Assembly (NCBI GenBank): GCA_024742495.1
Contig: JANSYJ010000008.1
Span: 1-64,000 of the forward strand
DNA length: 64,000 nt
From: Bacteroidota bacterium
GTDB taxonomy: Bacteria; Bacteroidota; Bacteroidia; Flavobacteriales; Schleiferiaceae
Direction: 5' to 3'
This document shows positions 8,663 through 17,913 of this stretch, in pieces. How positions within the stretch are numbered: the stretch's first letter is position 1; each line of letters opens with the position of its first letter. The notes beneath the pieces are model-generated. The model saw nothing but the letters and a program-made list of their open reading frames with translations. It was not told the origin of the DNA and made no database searches. The translations under genes were made by a program, and so were the position numbers.

Positions 8663-9004
8663 CTAGCCTCTTTTTAAAATATTCATTTTTTCACCAAGAT
8701 CCACGGCATAGGCGCGAAGTTCTTTTGCGAATTCCCCTTCACCGCCCGCGCGCTCTAGGGTATCAGCCATCGCGACGATATTCTGGTGGATGTACTTTTT
8801 CATTTGATCCAAAGGCATATCCTTAGTCCAAAGATCTATCCTGAGGGTTTCCTGGGCCTTTTCATCCCAAATTGAAATCATGGTCGCCTTAGTCTTAGAT
8901 TTTTCAACCCCACTATCCGGTGCCGACCAAGTTATTTCTTCTGGAACGCGGTTCTCATCTAAACCAACATTTATCGTAATATCTGAGAGGTGTTTTACAG
9001 CCAT
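8663..9004 (-). CDS. gldC: Gliding motility protein GldC
   Basis: 113 residues, the length expected of GldC, a small soluble protein (no signal peptide) conserved next to gldB in gliding Bacteroidota. The sequence starts VKHLSDITINVGLDENRVPEEI and ends with a helical EKMNIL. I recognise it by overall sequence and by its position directly after gldB. In Flavobacterium johnsoniae GldC helps gliding but is not strictly required. A -7 box sits just upstream, overlapping the gldB intergenic end. Confidence 0.9.
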   Translation of the reverse strand: MAVKHLSDITINVGLDENRVPEEITWSAPDSGVEKSKTKATMISIWDEKAQETLRIDLWTKDMPLDQMKKYIHQNIVAMADTLERAGGEGEFAKELRAYAVDLGEKMNILKRG

Positions 9005-9019
9005 TTTTCAATTTTGAGG

Positions 9020-9027
9020 CAAAGGTA
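9020..9027 (-). promoter_or_regulatory. -7 box upstream of gldC
   Basis: The minus strand reads TACCTTTG, an exact TAnnTTTG match 16 bp before the gldC ATG, in the 38-bp gap after the gldB stop. There is no obvious -33 element. gldC may be transcribed on its own as well as by read-through from gldB. Confidence 0.5.
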
Positions 9028-9042
9028 GATTCAAATTAGAAA

Positions 9043-10026
9043 CTAGGGCTTATAGGCCGATAATTTCAAAATCTTACGAGCATCTTTTTCATTGATGAGG
9101 GCCTTTAAATCCAGGTTTGGATATTCCTCGAGGTAGGCATCAATAATTCGATAACCAAACCATCGCCCTATACGACCCGGGGTTTCTGGATCTGTTTTGG
9201 TTCGGAATTTCGAAAAAGGAGCCACTTCAATAAAGCGCCTTTGCAAATCTTGATCAGTTTTAAAAAGCAATTGATTTTCAATAAAGTAAACCCACATATC
9301 TTTTTCATGCTCTTGGCTGAACACATACTTATCGGGAGGGTAAACCAGTAAAGTGGCTTCATCAACTTCTCCTAAAAGCCTTTCGCTCACTTTCAAAAGC
9401 TTACCATAATACAACATGGCATCTAATAAGCTCAGCGGCTCCTCGGGAGGAGGCACTTTAGATTGGGCCATGGCAAAAGCAACATCGCGTAAGAGAAATG
9501 CCGGCTGGCGATGGTATTGCAAATAAAGCGGCAAGGTTTGGTAATAATCTGCAGCCCTTTCGCCAAGGTAGAGGTCGAGACCGATAAACAAGTAGGGAGA
9601 AGAAAAAACTACCGGAAAATTAAAGTCGAGCGATGAAACATAGGTATAAGCTGAGATAGTATCACTCGCGCCGAAGTAATAATAATACCGTTTTATAAGA
9701 TTATTCAATCGCTGTTCATAGGCCTCAAAATCGGCGAATTCTTGCTCGCATAAAGCATAAAGCTTGGTATTCTGCTCATTAACACGTTGGTTACGCCAAA
9801 AGATATTCTCAGCTCCAGAGCTAAAGAAAGGCCCATACTCCCCTTTAATAGAATTTAGTTCCGAAATAAAATTGCCCGTATCTAAATTGTAAAAAGCACG
9901 TTCGAAGCGCTTAACTTTGGTGTCAATAGGAATTTGATTCAGATCCACTTCCGGCTCCGATTCGCAAGAACTCATCAAAGTGGTGAATAGCATTGTGTAC
10001 AATATCGATTGCAAAAAGCGTCTCAT
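9043..10026 (-). CDS. gldB: Gliding motility lipoprotein GldB
   Basis: 327 residues with a lipoprotein signal (lipobox LMSSC at about residues 17-21), then a helical domain containing DTKVKRFERAFY and YKPDKYVFS-like segments typical of GldB. The protein is essential for gliding in Flavobacterium johnsoniae, and its domain resembles a predicted Zn-dependent protease fold. It is followed by gldC, the conserved pair. It is transcribed divergently from a barrel gene across a 40-bp region with face-to-face promoters. Confidence 0.92.
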   Translation of the reverse strand: MRRFLQSILYTMLFTTLMSSCESEPEVDLNQIPIDTKVKRFERAFYNLDTGNFISELNSIKGEYGPFFSSGAENIFWRNQRVNEQNTKLYALCEQEFADFEAYEQRLNNLIKRYYYYFGASDTISAYTYVSSLDFNFPVVFSSPYLFIGLDLYLGERAADYYQTLPLYLQYHRQPAFLLRDVAFAMAQSKVPPPEEPLSLLDAMLYYGKLLKVSERLLGEVDEATLLVYPPDKYVFSQEHEKDMWVYFIENQLLFKTDQDLQRRFIEVAPFSKFRTKTDPETPGRIGRWFGYRIIDAYLEEYPNLDLKALINEKDARKILKLSAYKP

Positions 10027-10041
10027 TCGCTGGAAGGGTCT

Positions 10042-10059
10042 TAATTTTGCCCAAAACTA
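10042..10059. promoter_or_regulatory. Face-to-face -7 boxes between gldB and barrel gene
   Basis: TAATTTTG at 10042-10049 on the plus strand would serve the barrel gene (ATG 10067). TAGTTTTG on the minus strand (plus 10052-10059) would serve gldB (ATG 10026). Only two bases separate them and the pair forms a near-perfect inverted repeat. Two polymerases could not occupy both sites together. No clear -33 TTG is seen for either. Confidence 0.55.
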
Positions 10060-10066
10060 AGCATCT

Positions 10067-10690
10067 ATGCGTTTATTATTAAGTCTAGCCCTTATTCTAA
10101 CATTTAGCCTTGGCTTAAAAGCCCAAGATCGAAACTTCCAATTGGGAGTTATGGGCAGCACTCAAGTTAGCTTCTTAAATACCAACCATGAAAACGCGGA
10201 TCCCGGTGGGGCGGTTTTATTTGGTTTTGGTGGTTTAGCGGAATACTCCTTTGCCGAGCGCTATGCTTTCTCTTCTGGTTTTGAATATTTAAACCGCGGA
10301 GGCTCACTTCGTTTAAACGATACCACTGCAGATTATCGTGCAGGTTTTATCCAAATTCCGCTGCAAATAAAAATGCGAACTCGTCAATTCGGCTACAGCA
10401 CCTACTTCGCGGAAATGGGATTTGCCATAGGCTTTGAAACCGGTGAAGAAGTAGAATGGGACCCGCGACCAAGCAGCCTTGCCTCAAGCTATATCAGTCT
10501 TTTCGACGCTACCTTCCGCATTGGTATGGGCATGGAATATGACTTGGGCGGACAAACGCGTATTCTTGGAAGATTGCAATATCATCGCGCCCTAAGCGAT
10601 AATTTAATTGATGATGTTGACAACCGTCTTAATGACCAATCAAATTACAGATTTGATTATATCTCACTGAGTGTAGGCATCTTATTCTAA
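10067..10690 (+). CDS. PorT-like outer membrane beta-barrel protein
   Basis: 207 residues: signal peptide MRLLLSLALILTFSLGLKAQ, then alternating strand pattern, with FIQIPLQIKMRT and a C-terminal FDYISLSVGILF strand, as in the outer-membrane beta-barrel (PorT-like) family of Bacteroidota. PorT itself is a T9SS component, but this family is broad and the likeness is only general. It is divergent from gldB and 6 bp upstream of nadE, so it may share transcription with nadE. Confidence 0.75.
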   Translation: MRLLLSLALILTFSLGLKAQDRNFQLGVMGSTQVSFLNTNHENADPGGAVLFGFGGLAEYSFAERYAFSSGFEYLNRGGSLRLNDTTADYRAGFIQIPLQIKMRTRQFGYSTYFAEMGFAIGFETGEEVEWDPRPSSLASSYISLFDATFRIGMGMEYDLGGQTRILGRLQYHRALSDNLIDDVDNRLNDQSNYRFDYISLSVGILF

Positions 10691-10696
10691 TTTTCT

Positions 10697-11485
10697 ATGG
10701 ACCGCAAAGGCGTCATCGACCACATTGTTAATTGGTTGAAGAGTTATACCGAAAAGTCGGGAACCAAAGGTTATGTGGTAGGCGTATCAGGTGGCATCGA
10801 CTCCGCTTTAACCTCAAGCTTAGCTGCGGCTACTGGCTATCCGCTTAGCTTAATTGAAATGCCTATTTACCAAAGTTTTGATCAGGTATCAAGAGCGCGG
10901 AAGCATATTGATCAGCTGCAAAAGCAATATTCTAATGTAAGTCGCATAGAAGTTGATCTTAGCCCCGTCTTTGATCAATTCATCGGCGCCTTACCAGATA
11001 TCCCTAGTAATGAAGCCCGCGAAATGAGCTTGGTTAATTCCCGAGCCCGCTTGCGCATGACTACCCTTTATTATTTTGCCGCTCTCGAATCGAAACTGGT
11101 AGTGGGTACAGGAAATAAGGTGGAGGATTTTGGGGTTGGCTTTTACACCAAATATGGTGATGGTGGTGTTGACCTAAGCCCCATTGCCGACCTCTATAAA
11201 ACCGAAGTGTACAGCTTGGCCGAAGAAATGGGGGTGATTGATGAAATTATGCAGGCTCCACCAACGGATGGATTATGGGGTGATGATCGCACCGATGAAG
11301 ATCAGATTGGCGCTAGCTATCCCGAGCTGGAATGGGCTATGGAACAGGTAAAGGCTGGAAAAACCACCGCCGATTTCCGGGGAAGAGAAGCTGAAGTCAT
11401 GACCATCTACAGTCGCTACAATCGTAATAACCGCCATAAAATGGAAGCCATTCCAGTTTGTGAAATCCCCGCTGAACTTCTCTAG
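10697..11485 (+). CDS. nadE: NAD(+) synthase, ammonia-dependent
   Basis: 262 residues. The ATP pyrophosphatase P-loop SGGIDS is at residues 31-36, followed by RMTTLYYFAA, the GTGNKVEDFGVGFYTKYGDGG segment shared by NadE proteins, and LYKTEVYSLAEEMG. There is no N-terminal nitrilase domain, so it is the short form using ammonia or an external glutaminase. It makes NAD from nicotinate adenine dinucleotide in the last step of the pathway. The gene starts 6 bp after the barrel gene. Confidence 0.96.
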   Translation: MDRKGVIDHIVNWLKSYTEKSGTKGYVVGVSGGIDSALTSSLAAATGYPLSLIEMPIYQSFDQVSRARKHIDQLQKQYSNVSRIEVDLSPVFDQFIGALPDIPSNEAREMSLVNSRARLRMTTLYYFAALESKLVVGTGNKVEDFGVGFYTKYGDGGVDLSPIADLYKTEVYSLAEEMGVIDEIMQAPPTDGLWGDDRTDEDQIGASYPELEWAMEQVKAGKTTADFRGREAEVMTIYSRYNRNNRHKMEAIPVCEIPAELL

Positions 11486-11506
11486 CTTTACCGCGTCCTT
11501 TTAACC

Positions 11507-11514
11507 TATCTTTG
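11507..11514 (+). promoter_or_regulatory. -7 box decides the der TTG start
   Basis: TATCTTTG is an exact TAnnTTTG match. The first possible start codon in frame after it is TTG at 11529, 15 bp downstream; no ATG exists between the in-frame TAA at 11502 and the P-loop. Promoter position and reading frame together support a TTG start for der with a leader of only several bases. No -33 TTG is evident. Confidence 0.65.
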
Positions 11515-11528
11515 CCAAAATTTTAGTT

Positions 11529-12833
11529 TTGGGCAATATTGTCGCCATCGTAGGGCGCCCAAATGTGGGCAAATCAACTCTCTTCAACCGATTAACGGGT
11601 CATCGCAAAGCGATTGTAGACTCTGTGGCCGGTGTTACGCGTGATCGTTTATACGGTCAGGCCGAATGGGCTGGAAGAGAATTTTCCGTTATTGATACCG
11701 GTGGTTATATCATTGGCAGTGACGATGTTTTTGAAGGAGAAATTCGAAAACAAGTCGAAATTGCCATTGACGAGGCAAACCTCATCCTGTTTATGGTTGA
11801 TGCTGATGACGGCATTACGGGTATGGATGAAGAAGTTGCCAATCTATTGAGACGCGCCACCAAGAAAGTGATGCTGGTTGCAAATAAGGTAGATAATGCC
11901 CTTCGTCAGACTCAAAGTGCAGAATTCTATAGCCTCGGCCTGGGTGAGATTTACAATATCTCCGCCATGAACGGAGGTGGAACGGGTGACTTCCTCGATA
12001 AGATGATTGAGGAACTGCCTCCAGAAAAGGAGGAGGAAGAATTAGACATCCCTAAAATAGCGGTTATTGGTAGACCTAATGCCGGTAAATCCTCCTTCAT
12101 CAATGCCATTACTGGAATCGAACGGAACATTGTAACCGATGTTGCCGGAACTACCAGAGACACCATCAATACTCGTTACAACCTCTACGGTAAGGATTTC
12201 CTACTGGTAGATACTGCGGGTATCCGTAAGAAGAGTAAGGTTCATGAAAACCTTGAATTTTATTCGGTATTACGCTCGGTACGCGCCATCGAAGATGCAG
12301 ACATTTGCCTGCTTTTGGTTGACGGGGAACGAGGATTCGAAGGCCAAGACCTTTCCATCTTTGCATTAGCAGAACGCAAGAAAAAAGGGATAGTGATTTT
12401 GGTGAATAAGTGGGACTTAGTTTCCAAGGATCATCAAACTGCTAAAAAGTTCGAAGACATGATTCGCGAACGCATCGCTCCCTTTAGTGATGTTCCGATT
12501 ATTTTCATGTCGGTTCTCAATAAACAACGTATTTACAAAGCAGTAGAAGAAGCGGTTAATGTTTACGAACGTCGCCAAAACCGAATGTCTACGAGCAAGC
12601 TGAACGACTTGATGCTGCCTATAATTCAAGGTACACCGCCGCCATCTACTAAGGGTAAAATGATTAAAATTAAGTTTTGTACTCAGCTTCCTACCGCGGT
12701 ACCAAGCTTTGCTTTCTTCGCAAATTTACCCCAGTACATTAAGGACCCGTATAAGCGATTTCTAGAAAATCAGCTGCGTCAGTATATAGATCTAAGAGGA
12801 GTTCCTATTAATATTTTCGTTCGTAAGAAATAA
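11529..12833 (+). CDS. der: Ribosome biogenesis GTPase Der (EngA)
   Basis: 434 residues with two tandem GTPase domains and a C-terminal KH-like domain. The first G1 is GRPNVGKST (residues 9-17) with DTGGY as G3; the second G1 is GRPNAGKSS (181-189) with [10 protein letters not shown] as G3 and NKWDL as G4. The KH-like region from about residue 350 contains [14 protein letters not shown]. Der assists 50S assembly. Translation begins at TTG 11529, the only plausible start. It converges on a T9SS cargo gene with a 10-bp gap. Confidence 0.97.
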   Translation: MGNIVAIVGRPNVGKSTLFNRLTGHRKAIVDSVAGVTRDRLYGQAEWAGREFSVIDTGGYIIGSDDVFEGEIRKQVEIAIDEANLILFMVDADDGITGMDEEVANLLRRATKKVMLVANKVDNALRQTQSAEFYSLGLGEIYNISAMNGGGTGDFLDKMIEELPPEKEEEELDIPKIAVIGRPNAGKSSFINAITGIERNIVTDVAGTTRDTINTRYNLYGKDFLLVDTAGIRKKSKVHENLEFYSVLRSVRAIEDADICLLLVDGERGFEGQDLSIFALAERKKKGIVILVNKWDLVSKDHQTAKKFEDMIRERIAPFSDVPIIFMSVLNKQRIYKAVEEAVNVYERRQNRMSTSKLNDLMLPIIQGTPPPSTKGKMIKIKFCTQLPTAVPSFAFFANLPQYIKDPYKRFLENQLRQYIDLRGVPINIFVRKK

Positions 12834-12843
12834 GCGCTGGAGC

Positions 12844-14394
12844 CTAATCCTTAAGGAGCTTTATGAAATGCTGCTCCCCTTGCCATTCCACCAAGGCTAG
12901 GTAAATCCCTGGCTTAAGTGACTCTATTTGCCAGGCCTTCCCTACTTTGGGAACTTTCAAAATTTGTCCCGATAAATCACTTAAACTTATAAGCTCTCCC
13001 TTACTTAAGCGAATTTCTGATTGGGCAGGGTTAGGATAAATTTTTGGTGAAATCCATTCCAATTCCTCCTGGCTTACCATGCTTCGATCGTGGGGTGCCA
13101 TTAAATGGGCTACAAACCACATAAAGCCTTTCGGCTGATAGCTTCCCGTATTAAACTGACTACAGGCACTACCACTGAGACTCCCCGACTGTGCGGCACT
13201 GTCTAAACGCAATAAGTATAAATCTTCCGCCTCATCCACTTCGTATGGATAGCCGTAGCCAGGGACACCTGGATCAGGGCAAATATCATCAGGGGGATTA
13301 GTCGCAGTAAAAGTGCTATCCATCCAATCTCCCCAGAAATCATTCCAAGACTTCGTAGGGTCAAATCGTGAGCAAGCCACTTTAGCCGATTGATCTTCCG
13401 CGGAAAAAAGTGGCCAATATTCTGTTCCGCTAACAGCGTTTGCCCCCCAGGCCTCTATAACCTCGCAATAACGCTCCAAAGTATTGGGAACACATTTAAA
13501 ATAATGGGTCACCAAAACACGATCCGCTAATGCCGCTAACTCCAATGCTTGATCTTGCATAGGAGTAATGCCGCTTGGATCATGTTGAATGCTTTCATAG
13601 GTTATAACCTTGGCTTTGCAAGCGTGACTTAAATGAAGGATGCTGCGCATGGCGCGTAATAAATCTTCATGGTCATTTAAGTTCTCACGAACGGGGCCGT
13701 TTCGCCACCACCATTCATCCTCTAATACTAAGTGATCGAAAAAATGCTTTCCGGCGGCTTGCGACTTTCCTCTTTCATGGCTGAGGTTTGGTCGGGATTC
13801 AATGGCATTGAAACCATAAAAACTGGCCACGCGTGCGAAAAACTTTAGAACCTCCGCCTGATAGCGTTCCTGGGGATTGGGGTTAATCGGATTTAATATC
13901 CGATTTAATTTATTAGCACTTAAGCCCGTGTAAAATTCATTGGGGCAAGCCTCATCCGATACTGGACTGAAAATGAAGTTTCCGGTTTGCAATTCCTCAA
14001 AATGTTGAGCACTTATTTTCCCGGCACTTGGATCTTGAATACCGCCTCCAACCGCGCCAATTTGAATATTGGGAAAACGATTCCGAAGTCCTGAAATTAT
14101 TAACCTCAGCTGCGTTTCCTCAGCATTGTCCTGCGGATTGTTATCGATAATATGATGCAAGCCATAAAAGGCTAAAAACTCGAGTTTGTGCTCCGAAATG
14201 GTTTGTACTAGCTCTAAAAACTTCCGGTTAGAACCAGCGGCCATATCAGCAGATATATCATCTACACAAGCGATATATGCACCTCTTGGAAGCTTGTGCT
14301 TCTGAGCGTGTGGCCCGGGGTGATAGACTTGCGCGAAGAGCAAATTAACCGGCGCCAAGAACAGCAATAAAAGGCTTTTCTTGAGCATTTTCAT
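12844..14394 (-). CDS. T9SS-secreted protein of unknown function
   Basis: 516 residues. Signal peptide (LLLLFLAPVNLLFAQ), a central domain of about 400 residues I cannot assign, and a C-terminal type A sorting domain (KIYPNPAQSEIRLSKG to about the last residue, with LKPGIYLALVEW) that sends it through SprA. The central part has an alternating alpha/beta pattern (FLAFYGLHHII, FPNIQIGAVGGG, ARVASFYGFNAIESRP, AKVITYESIQHD, DRVLVTHYFKC) that would suit a TIM barrel, as in glycoside hydrolases. That fold is inference only. Four or more Cys are present, as is common for exported proteins. Confidence 0.8.
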   Translation of the reverse strand: MKMLKKSLLLLFLAPVNLLFAQVYHPGPHAQKHKLPRGAYIACVDDISADMAAGSNRKFLELVQTISEHKLEFLAFYGLHHIIDNNPQDNAEETQLRLIISGLRNRFPNIQIGAVGGGIQDPSAGKISAQHFEELQTGNFIFSPVSDEACPNEFYTGLSANKLNRILNPINPNPQERYQAEVLKFFARVASFYGFNAIESRPNLSHERGKSQAAGKHFFDHLVLEDEWWWRNGPVRENLNDHEDLLRAMRSILHLSHACKAKVITYESIQHDPSGITPMQDQALELAALADRVLVTHYFKCVPNTLERYCEVIEAWGANAVSGTEYWPLFSAEDQSAKVACSRFDPTKSWNDFWGDWMDSTFTATNPPDDICPDPGVPGYGYPYEVDEAEDLYLLRLDSAAQSGSLSGSACSQFNTGSYQPKGFMWFVAHLMAPHDRSMVSQEELEWISPKIYPNPAQSEIRLSKGELISLSDLSGQILKVPKVGKAWQIESLKPGIYLALVEWQGEQHFIKLLKD

Positions 14395-14554
14395 TTGGCA
14401 AACAGGGTAATAGGCTGTGAAGATAATTCATTTCGCTAAAGGCTTGTACCAATATTATAGGCCGACCTCAAGTTTTTATGCAGAAAATCTAAAAATGATT
14501 ACGATTGATTGGGAGGCAGATTTCCCCTTACCTTCGACTCATCCCCTTCTTAAT

Positions 14555-14584
14555 TTGCCATTTCTACCAAGCTTAGTAGCTTTG
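14555..14584 (+). promoter_or_regulatory. Promoter that fixes the start at 14609
   Basis: TTG at 14555-14557, a 19-bp spacer and TAGCTTTG at 14577-14584 match the consensus exactly. Transcription would begin near 14590, so upstream in-frame starts at 14417 or 14495 would not be in the message. The ATG at 14609 begins a signal peptide. Confidence 0.7.
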
Positions 14585-14608
14585 CCATCCAACCTAATTA
14601 ATTCAGGC

Positions 14609-16162
14609 ATGCGCTTTCGCCTAATTCTACTGCTTCTTAGCAGCTTTCCCAGTCTCTTTCTCTTTGGCCAAAGGGAGATTGATTTTGAAATCCTTGAGTT
14701 TAACAATGATTTCGAAAAGGCGAATTTCCAAGCCCTAAATGCGGGCGACACCAATTATTTGGCCATTCTAATCGCCTCTTCCGGAAGAATCAGTCAAGAG
14801 GATGGCCAGAATTACCTCATGGCCGTTGAGGAATTATACCAGTCTTTAGATTCCGCTAAACTCAAGCGTAAAAGCATGAAGCGCATCGTAAAAACGGTAT
14901 TCAACGCTGTACACAACAACTTGCTGATAAAGTATGAGTTCGAGAATCAGTTTTGCGAAATTTTCGAAACCGGCTATTACAATTGTGTTTCGGCTTCTGC
15001 CATGTACGCCTATATGTTTGATCGTCTTGGAATCCACCATCAGATAATGGAAACACCCAATCACGTTTATGTGGTTGCTTACTATGATGATGAATCTTGG
15101 GTGGTAGAAAGCACTGATCCACAACAAGGTTACTTTGAGGTGGATGAAGGCTATTACTCTTCCTATATCGACTATCTATTAGAACAAAAGCTAATAAGCA
15201 TTGAACAGGTAAGCTCCCCAAACTTTGATTCAATCCTAAATTCAATTAATCCCACCGAGCATATTTCTATGGCCCGGCTAAGCTCCATTCAATACCATAA
15301 TCAGGCCTTGTACGATCTCGACAAAGACCGGCCCTGGTCTGCGGTTCAAAATCTCCTTAAGGCGCTATACTTGAAACCAAATGGCGACTTCGCTGGTACG
15401 CAAGTAATTCTTGGGAATTGGCTCAACAAAAACATGCTTCAAGATCCTAAATTCAACTTGATTCTGGACCTTAGCATGAGCTTTATGGAAGAGGAGGAAC
15501 GCCTTCCCTATATCCAGAGTTTCGAATATTATTCAAAGCTGTTTACCGAAGGGCACATCGATGAATCGAAATACGAAAATTTCTACAAGACCTTCAAAAA
15601 GCATCTGGCCTTCAAGGATTCGGCCCTACAAAAGGTAGATGAAACCTATATATACGCCCATAATTATTTCCACTATCAAAACGGTGCTGCCTCAAAGTGC
15701 TACCATGGCTCGAAGGACTTAATGAAGCTCAATCCACATAAAACCGCCTATCAATCCATGATGGTAAACGCAATCGGCCTCAATATTCAAACCAAGCTTT
15801 GGGCTGAAGAAAACATTGTGGACAGCCTGGAAACTGTGCACAATAGCTTTCCCGAATTGCTTGAACTGGGGCGGTGGCGAAATCTTGTAGTTCAACTCTA
15901 TATCTATGAAGCGGTAAAAGCCGTAAACGAAAAAAGACTTCGCAGTGCCGAAGGTCATTTAAATAGCTTAGAAAATATTCTTCAGGGGCAATTGCCTGAA
16001 ACTATCGATGAGGACGCAGTGGCCTTAGCTTACTCCAAAGTTGCGCATTATGCCTACCGCCGAAGTACTCAAGATGCTTTAGATTGGATTGAACAGGGCT
16101 TGCGTTATTCACCAAAAAGCACCTTGCTTTTGGGCTTGAAGGATTTTTATAAGAATCGTTAA
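14609..16162 (+). CDS. Exported transglutaminase-like protein
   Basis: 517 residues from ATG 14609 (a longer frame begins at 14417 but puts 64 unlikely residues ahead of the signal peptide). Signal peptide RFRLILLLLSSFPSLFLFGQ, then a transglutaminase-like domain with Cys126 (YYNCVSASAMY), His152 (PNHVYVV) and Asp170 (ESTDPQQG) in the right order for the Cys-His-Asp triad. The rest is helical and looks TPR-like (about residues 200-517). Such domains act as cysteine peptidases or cross-linkers; the substrate is unknown. The 3' end overlaps the opposing lipoprotein gene by 4 bp. Confidence 0.75.
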   Translation: MRFRLILLLLSSFPSLFLFGQREIDFEILEFNNDFEKANFQALNAGDTNYLAILIASSGRISQEDGQNYLMAVEELYQSLDSAKLKRKSMKRIVKTVFNAVHNNLLIKYEFENQFCEIFETGYYNCVSASAMYAYMFDRLGIHHQIMETPNHVYVVAYYDDESWVVESTDPQQGYFEVDEGYYSSYIDYLLEQKLISIEQVSSPNFDSILNSINPTEHISMARLSSIQYHNQALYDLDKDRPWSAVQNLLKALYLKPNGDFAGTQVILGNWLNKNMLQDPKFNLILDLSMSFMEEEERLPYIQSFEYYSKLFTEGHIDESKYENFYKTFKKHLAFKDSALQKVDETYIYAHNYFHYQNGAASKCYHGSKDLMKLNPHKTAYQSMMVNAIGLNIQTKLWAEENIVDSLETVHNSFPELLELGRWRNLVVQLYIYEAVKAVNEKRLRSAEGHLNSLENILQGQLPETIDEDAVALAYSKVAHYAYRRSTQDALDWIEQGLRYSPKSTLLLGLKDFYKNR

Positions 16163-16959
16163 AAGTTCTCGTAAGAGAGCTTCAAGTTTCGAGCGCCAGC
16201 CACCTTTAATCCTTTTTTCAAATAGTAAAGCGCTATTAATTGACCATCAAGGGCAATGTATTCTCCCGGCTCCAGATCAATATTTAATAGACCATTATCA
16301 TCCATAGCTTCGCTTAGGGCATATTCAGCTAAGTCTTCATTTGAAATACTGTCCCAAGTCTTGTCCTTAGGCAATAAAAAATAGCTCACTGGGCCTATAG
16401 CTTTTGACTTAGACAGATCCAAGTAGGCCTCAAGCATAATCCTTTTGGTTTTATTTGCGAGAAAACCTTCTTTTTCTTTGAAAGCTAAAGTAGGCTTAGC
16501 TTCTTCCTCTCCGCGATAATCCTTGCTTGAATATCCAAGTAATGGCCTATCCATCTTGTACTCGATTGCGATTTTTGGATTACCACTTTTAAAGTATTCA
16601 ATGTAAGATCCATTACGCAGTCCGCCAGAGTAATTCGATTCTCGTTTCACCTTACCATTGCGATAATAAATTAGTGCCTTGCCATCAAGTTTACCCGAGG
16701 AGTAGTGGGTTTCCTTCCAAATTTTACCATTGGGATAAAAGGATTTTGCTAGGCCTTCTTTTAAGCCATCTTGATAATTAATCTCTGTTTTTACCTTGGT
16801 AGATGGGTTGGTGCTACTCACCAAGCCATTTTTCTTTTGCTCCTTCTTGGGCTTGGCTTTATTCTCTATTAAGTCCTCTTTTTCGGTGCTTAAAGCGGAT
16901 TGAAATTCCTGACAGGCACTGAAAATAATTAGAACTAATGTTAGCTTGAGAAGCCTCAT
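16159..16959 (-). CDS. MORN/YwqK-type repeat lipoprotein
   Basis: 266 residues from ATG 16959, directly after the gldA stop. The N-terminus MRLLKLTLVLIIFSAC is a lipoprotein signal. Residues about 60-145 carry four MORN-2-like repeats of the form YxxGxxxGxxxxYYxNGKxxxExxY, as in proteins annotated YwqK antitoxin. The C-terminal part has no known domain. The repeats probably bind proteins or lipids at the envelope; there is no toxin gene beside it, so the antitoxin name should not be used. It is likely co-transcribed with gldA. Confidence 0.78.
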   Translation of the reverse strand: MRLLKLTLVLIIFSACQEFQSALSTEKEDLIENKAKPKKEQKKNGLVSSTNPSTKVKTEINYQDGLKEGLAKSFYPNGKIWKETHYSSGKLDGKALIYYRNGKVKRESNYSGGLRNGSYIEYFKSGNPKIAIEYKMDRPLLGYSSKDYRGEEEAKPTLAFKEKEGFLANKTKRIMLEAYLDLSKSKAIGPVSYFLLPKDKTWDSISNEDLAEYALSEAMDDNGLLNIDLEPGEYIALDGQLIALYYLKKGLKVAGARNLKLSYENF

Positions 16960-16960
16960 A

Positions 16961-17860
16961 CTAGTTTGTCGTGAGTTTCTTAAACACTTCCTCAAGGCTG
17001 GCGGATCGTTTTTGAATTTCTAATACTGCCGCTTGATTATTCACCGCGAAATCAAATACGCGGGCTCTAAGGTCGATATCGGGACGCGCTTCCAAAAGCC
17101 ATCTATTTCCTCCAAGCTCCTCTTGCTTCACCAGTCCATCGATTTTCTTTAGAGCTGATTTGCTAAAGCTTTTATCAAATTCCACTTGATACACTGTTCC
17201 ACCACTAAGGGCTTTTAAATCCTCAATTGGTCTATCGGCCACAATTTTACCCTTATTAATGATGATGACTCTATCGCATAGAAACTCTACCTCCTGCATG
17301 ATATGGGTACTCAACATCACCGTTTTATTAGCGCCGGCCTCCTTTATCAATTGGCGAATTTCCACCAGCTGATTTACATCGAGGCCGGTAGTAGGCTCAT
17401 CTAAAATTAGCACTTCGGGCTCATGTAGTAATGCTGCAGCTAAACCTACCCTTTGGCGATACCCTTTGGATAGCTGACCCACTTTTTTATGCTTTTCTGG
17501 GGCCAAACCCACTTTTTCTATCATTGCATCCACCAGCGATTTATCCGCCTTGTGCACCCCAGCCATAAAGCGCAGGTATTCCTTCACATACATTTCTAAA
17601 TAAAGTGGATTGTGCTCGGGCAGATAACCGACCTTTTGGCGCACGGCAATACTTTCTTCCTCAACATCAATATCACAAACTTGCGCACTTCCTTCGGATT
17701 GAGGGATATAGCCCGTTAAAATCTTCATCATTGTTGATTTCCCAGCGCCATTAGGACCTAAAAAACCAACGATTTCTCCCTTGGGAATTTCAAAAGTTAC
17801 TTCATCCAGGGCCTTTTGCTCGCCATACAATCTGGATAACTTAGAAACCTTAATCGACAT
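16961..17860 (-). CDS. gldA: Gliding-associated ABC transporter ATP-binding protein GldA
   Basis: 299 residues. Walker A GPNGAGKST (about residues 35-43), Q-loop region VGYLPEHNPLY, signature LSKGYRQRVGLAAALLHEP, Walker B VLILDEPTTGLD and an H-loop LSTHIM. The extended C-terminus after residue 220 is typical of the GldA type. GldA works with the membrane partners GldF and GldG, which are not in this window; gldA also stands apart from gldFG in Flavobacterium johnsoniae. A close DrrA-like exporter ATPase is the alternative, but the gldB/gldC/sprA setting favours GldA. Confidence 0.85.
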   Translation of the reverse strand: MSIKVSKLSRLYGEQKALDEVTFEIPKGEIVGFLGPNGAGKSTMMKILTGYIPQSEGSAQVCDIDVEEESIAVRQKVGYLPEHNPLYLEMYVKEYLRFMAGVHKADKSLVDAMIEKVGLAPEKHKKVGQLSKGYRQRVGLAAALLHEPEVLILDEPTTGLDVNQLVEIRQLIKEAGANKTVMLSTHIMQEVEFLCDRVIIINKGKIVADRPIEDLKALSGGTVYQVEFDKSFSKSALKKIDGLVKQEELGGNRWLLEARPDIDLRARVFDFAVNNQAAVLEIQKRSASLEEVFKKLTTN

Positions 17861-17913
17861 GCTTCAGATTTTGGAGCACGAAGGTAAAGCTTTTGTTCCA
17901 GCGAGAGATTGCG

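Noticed and set aside
16159-16959. Toxin-antitoxin module suggested by the YwqK-type repeats
   Set aside because: The repeats occur in many envelope lipoproteins, and no toxin-like gene lies beside it; the neighbours are gldA and a transglutaminase-like gene.
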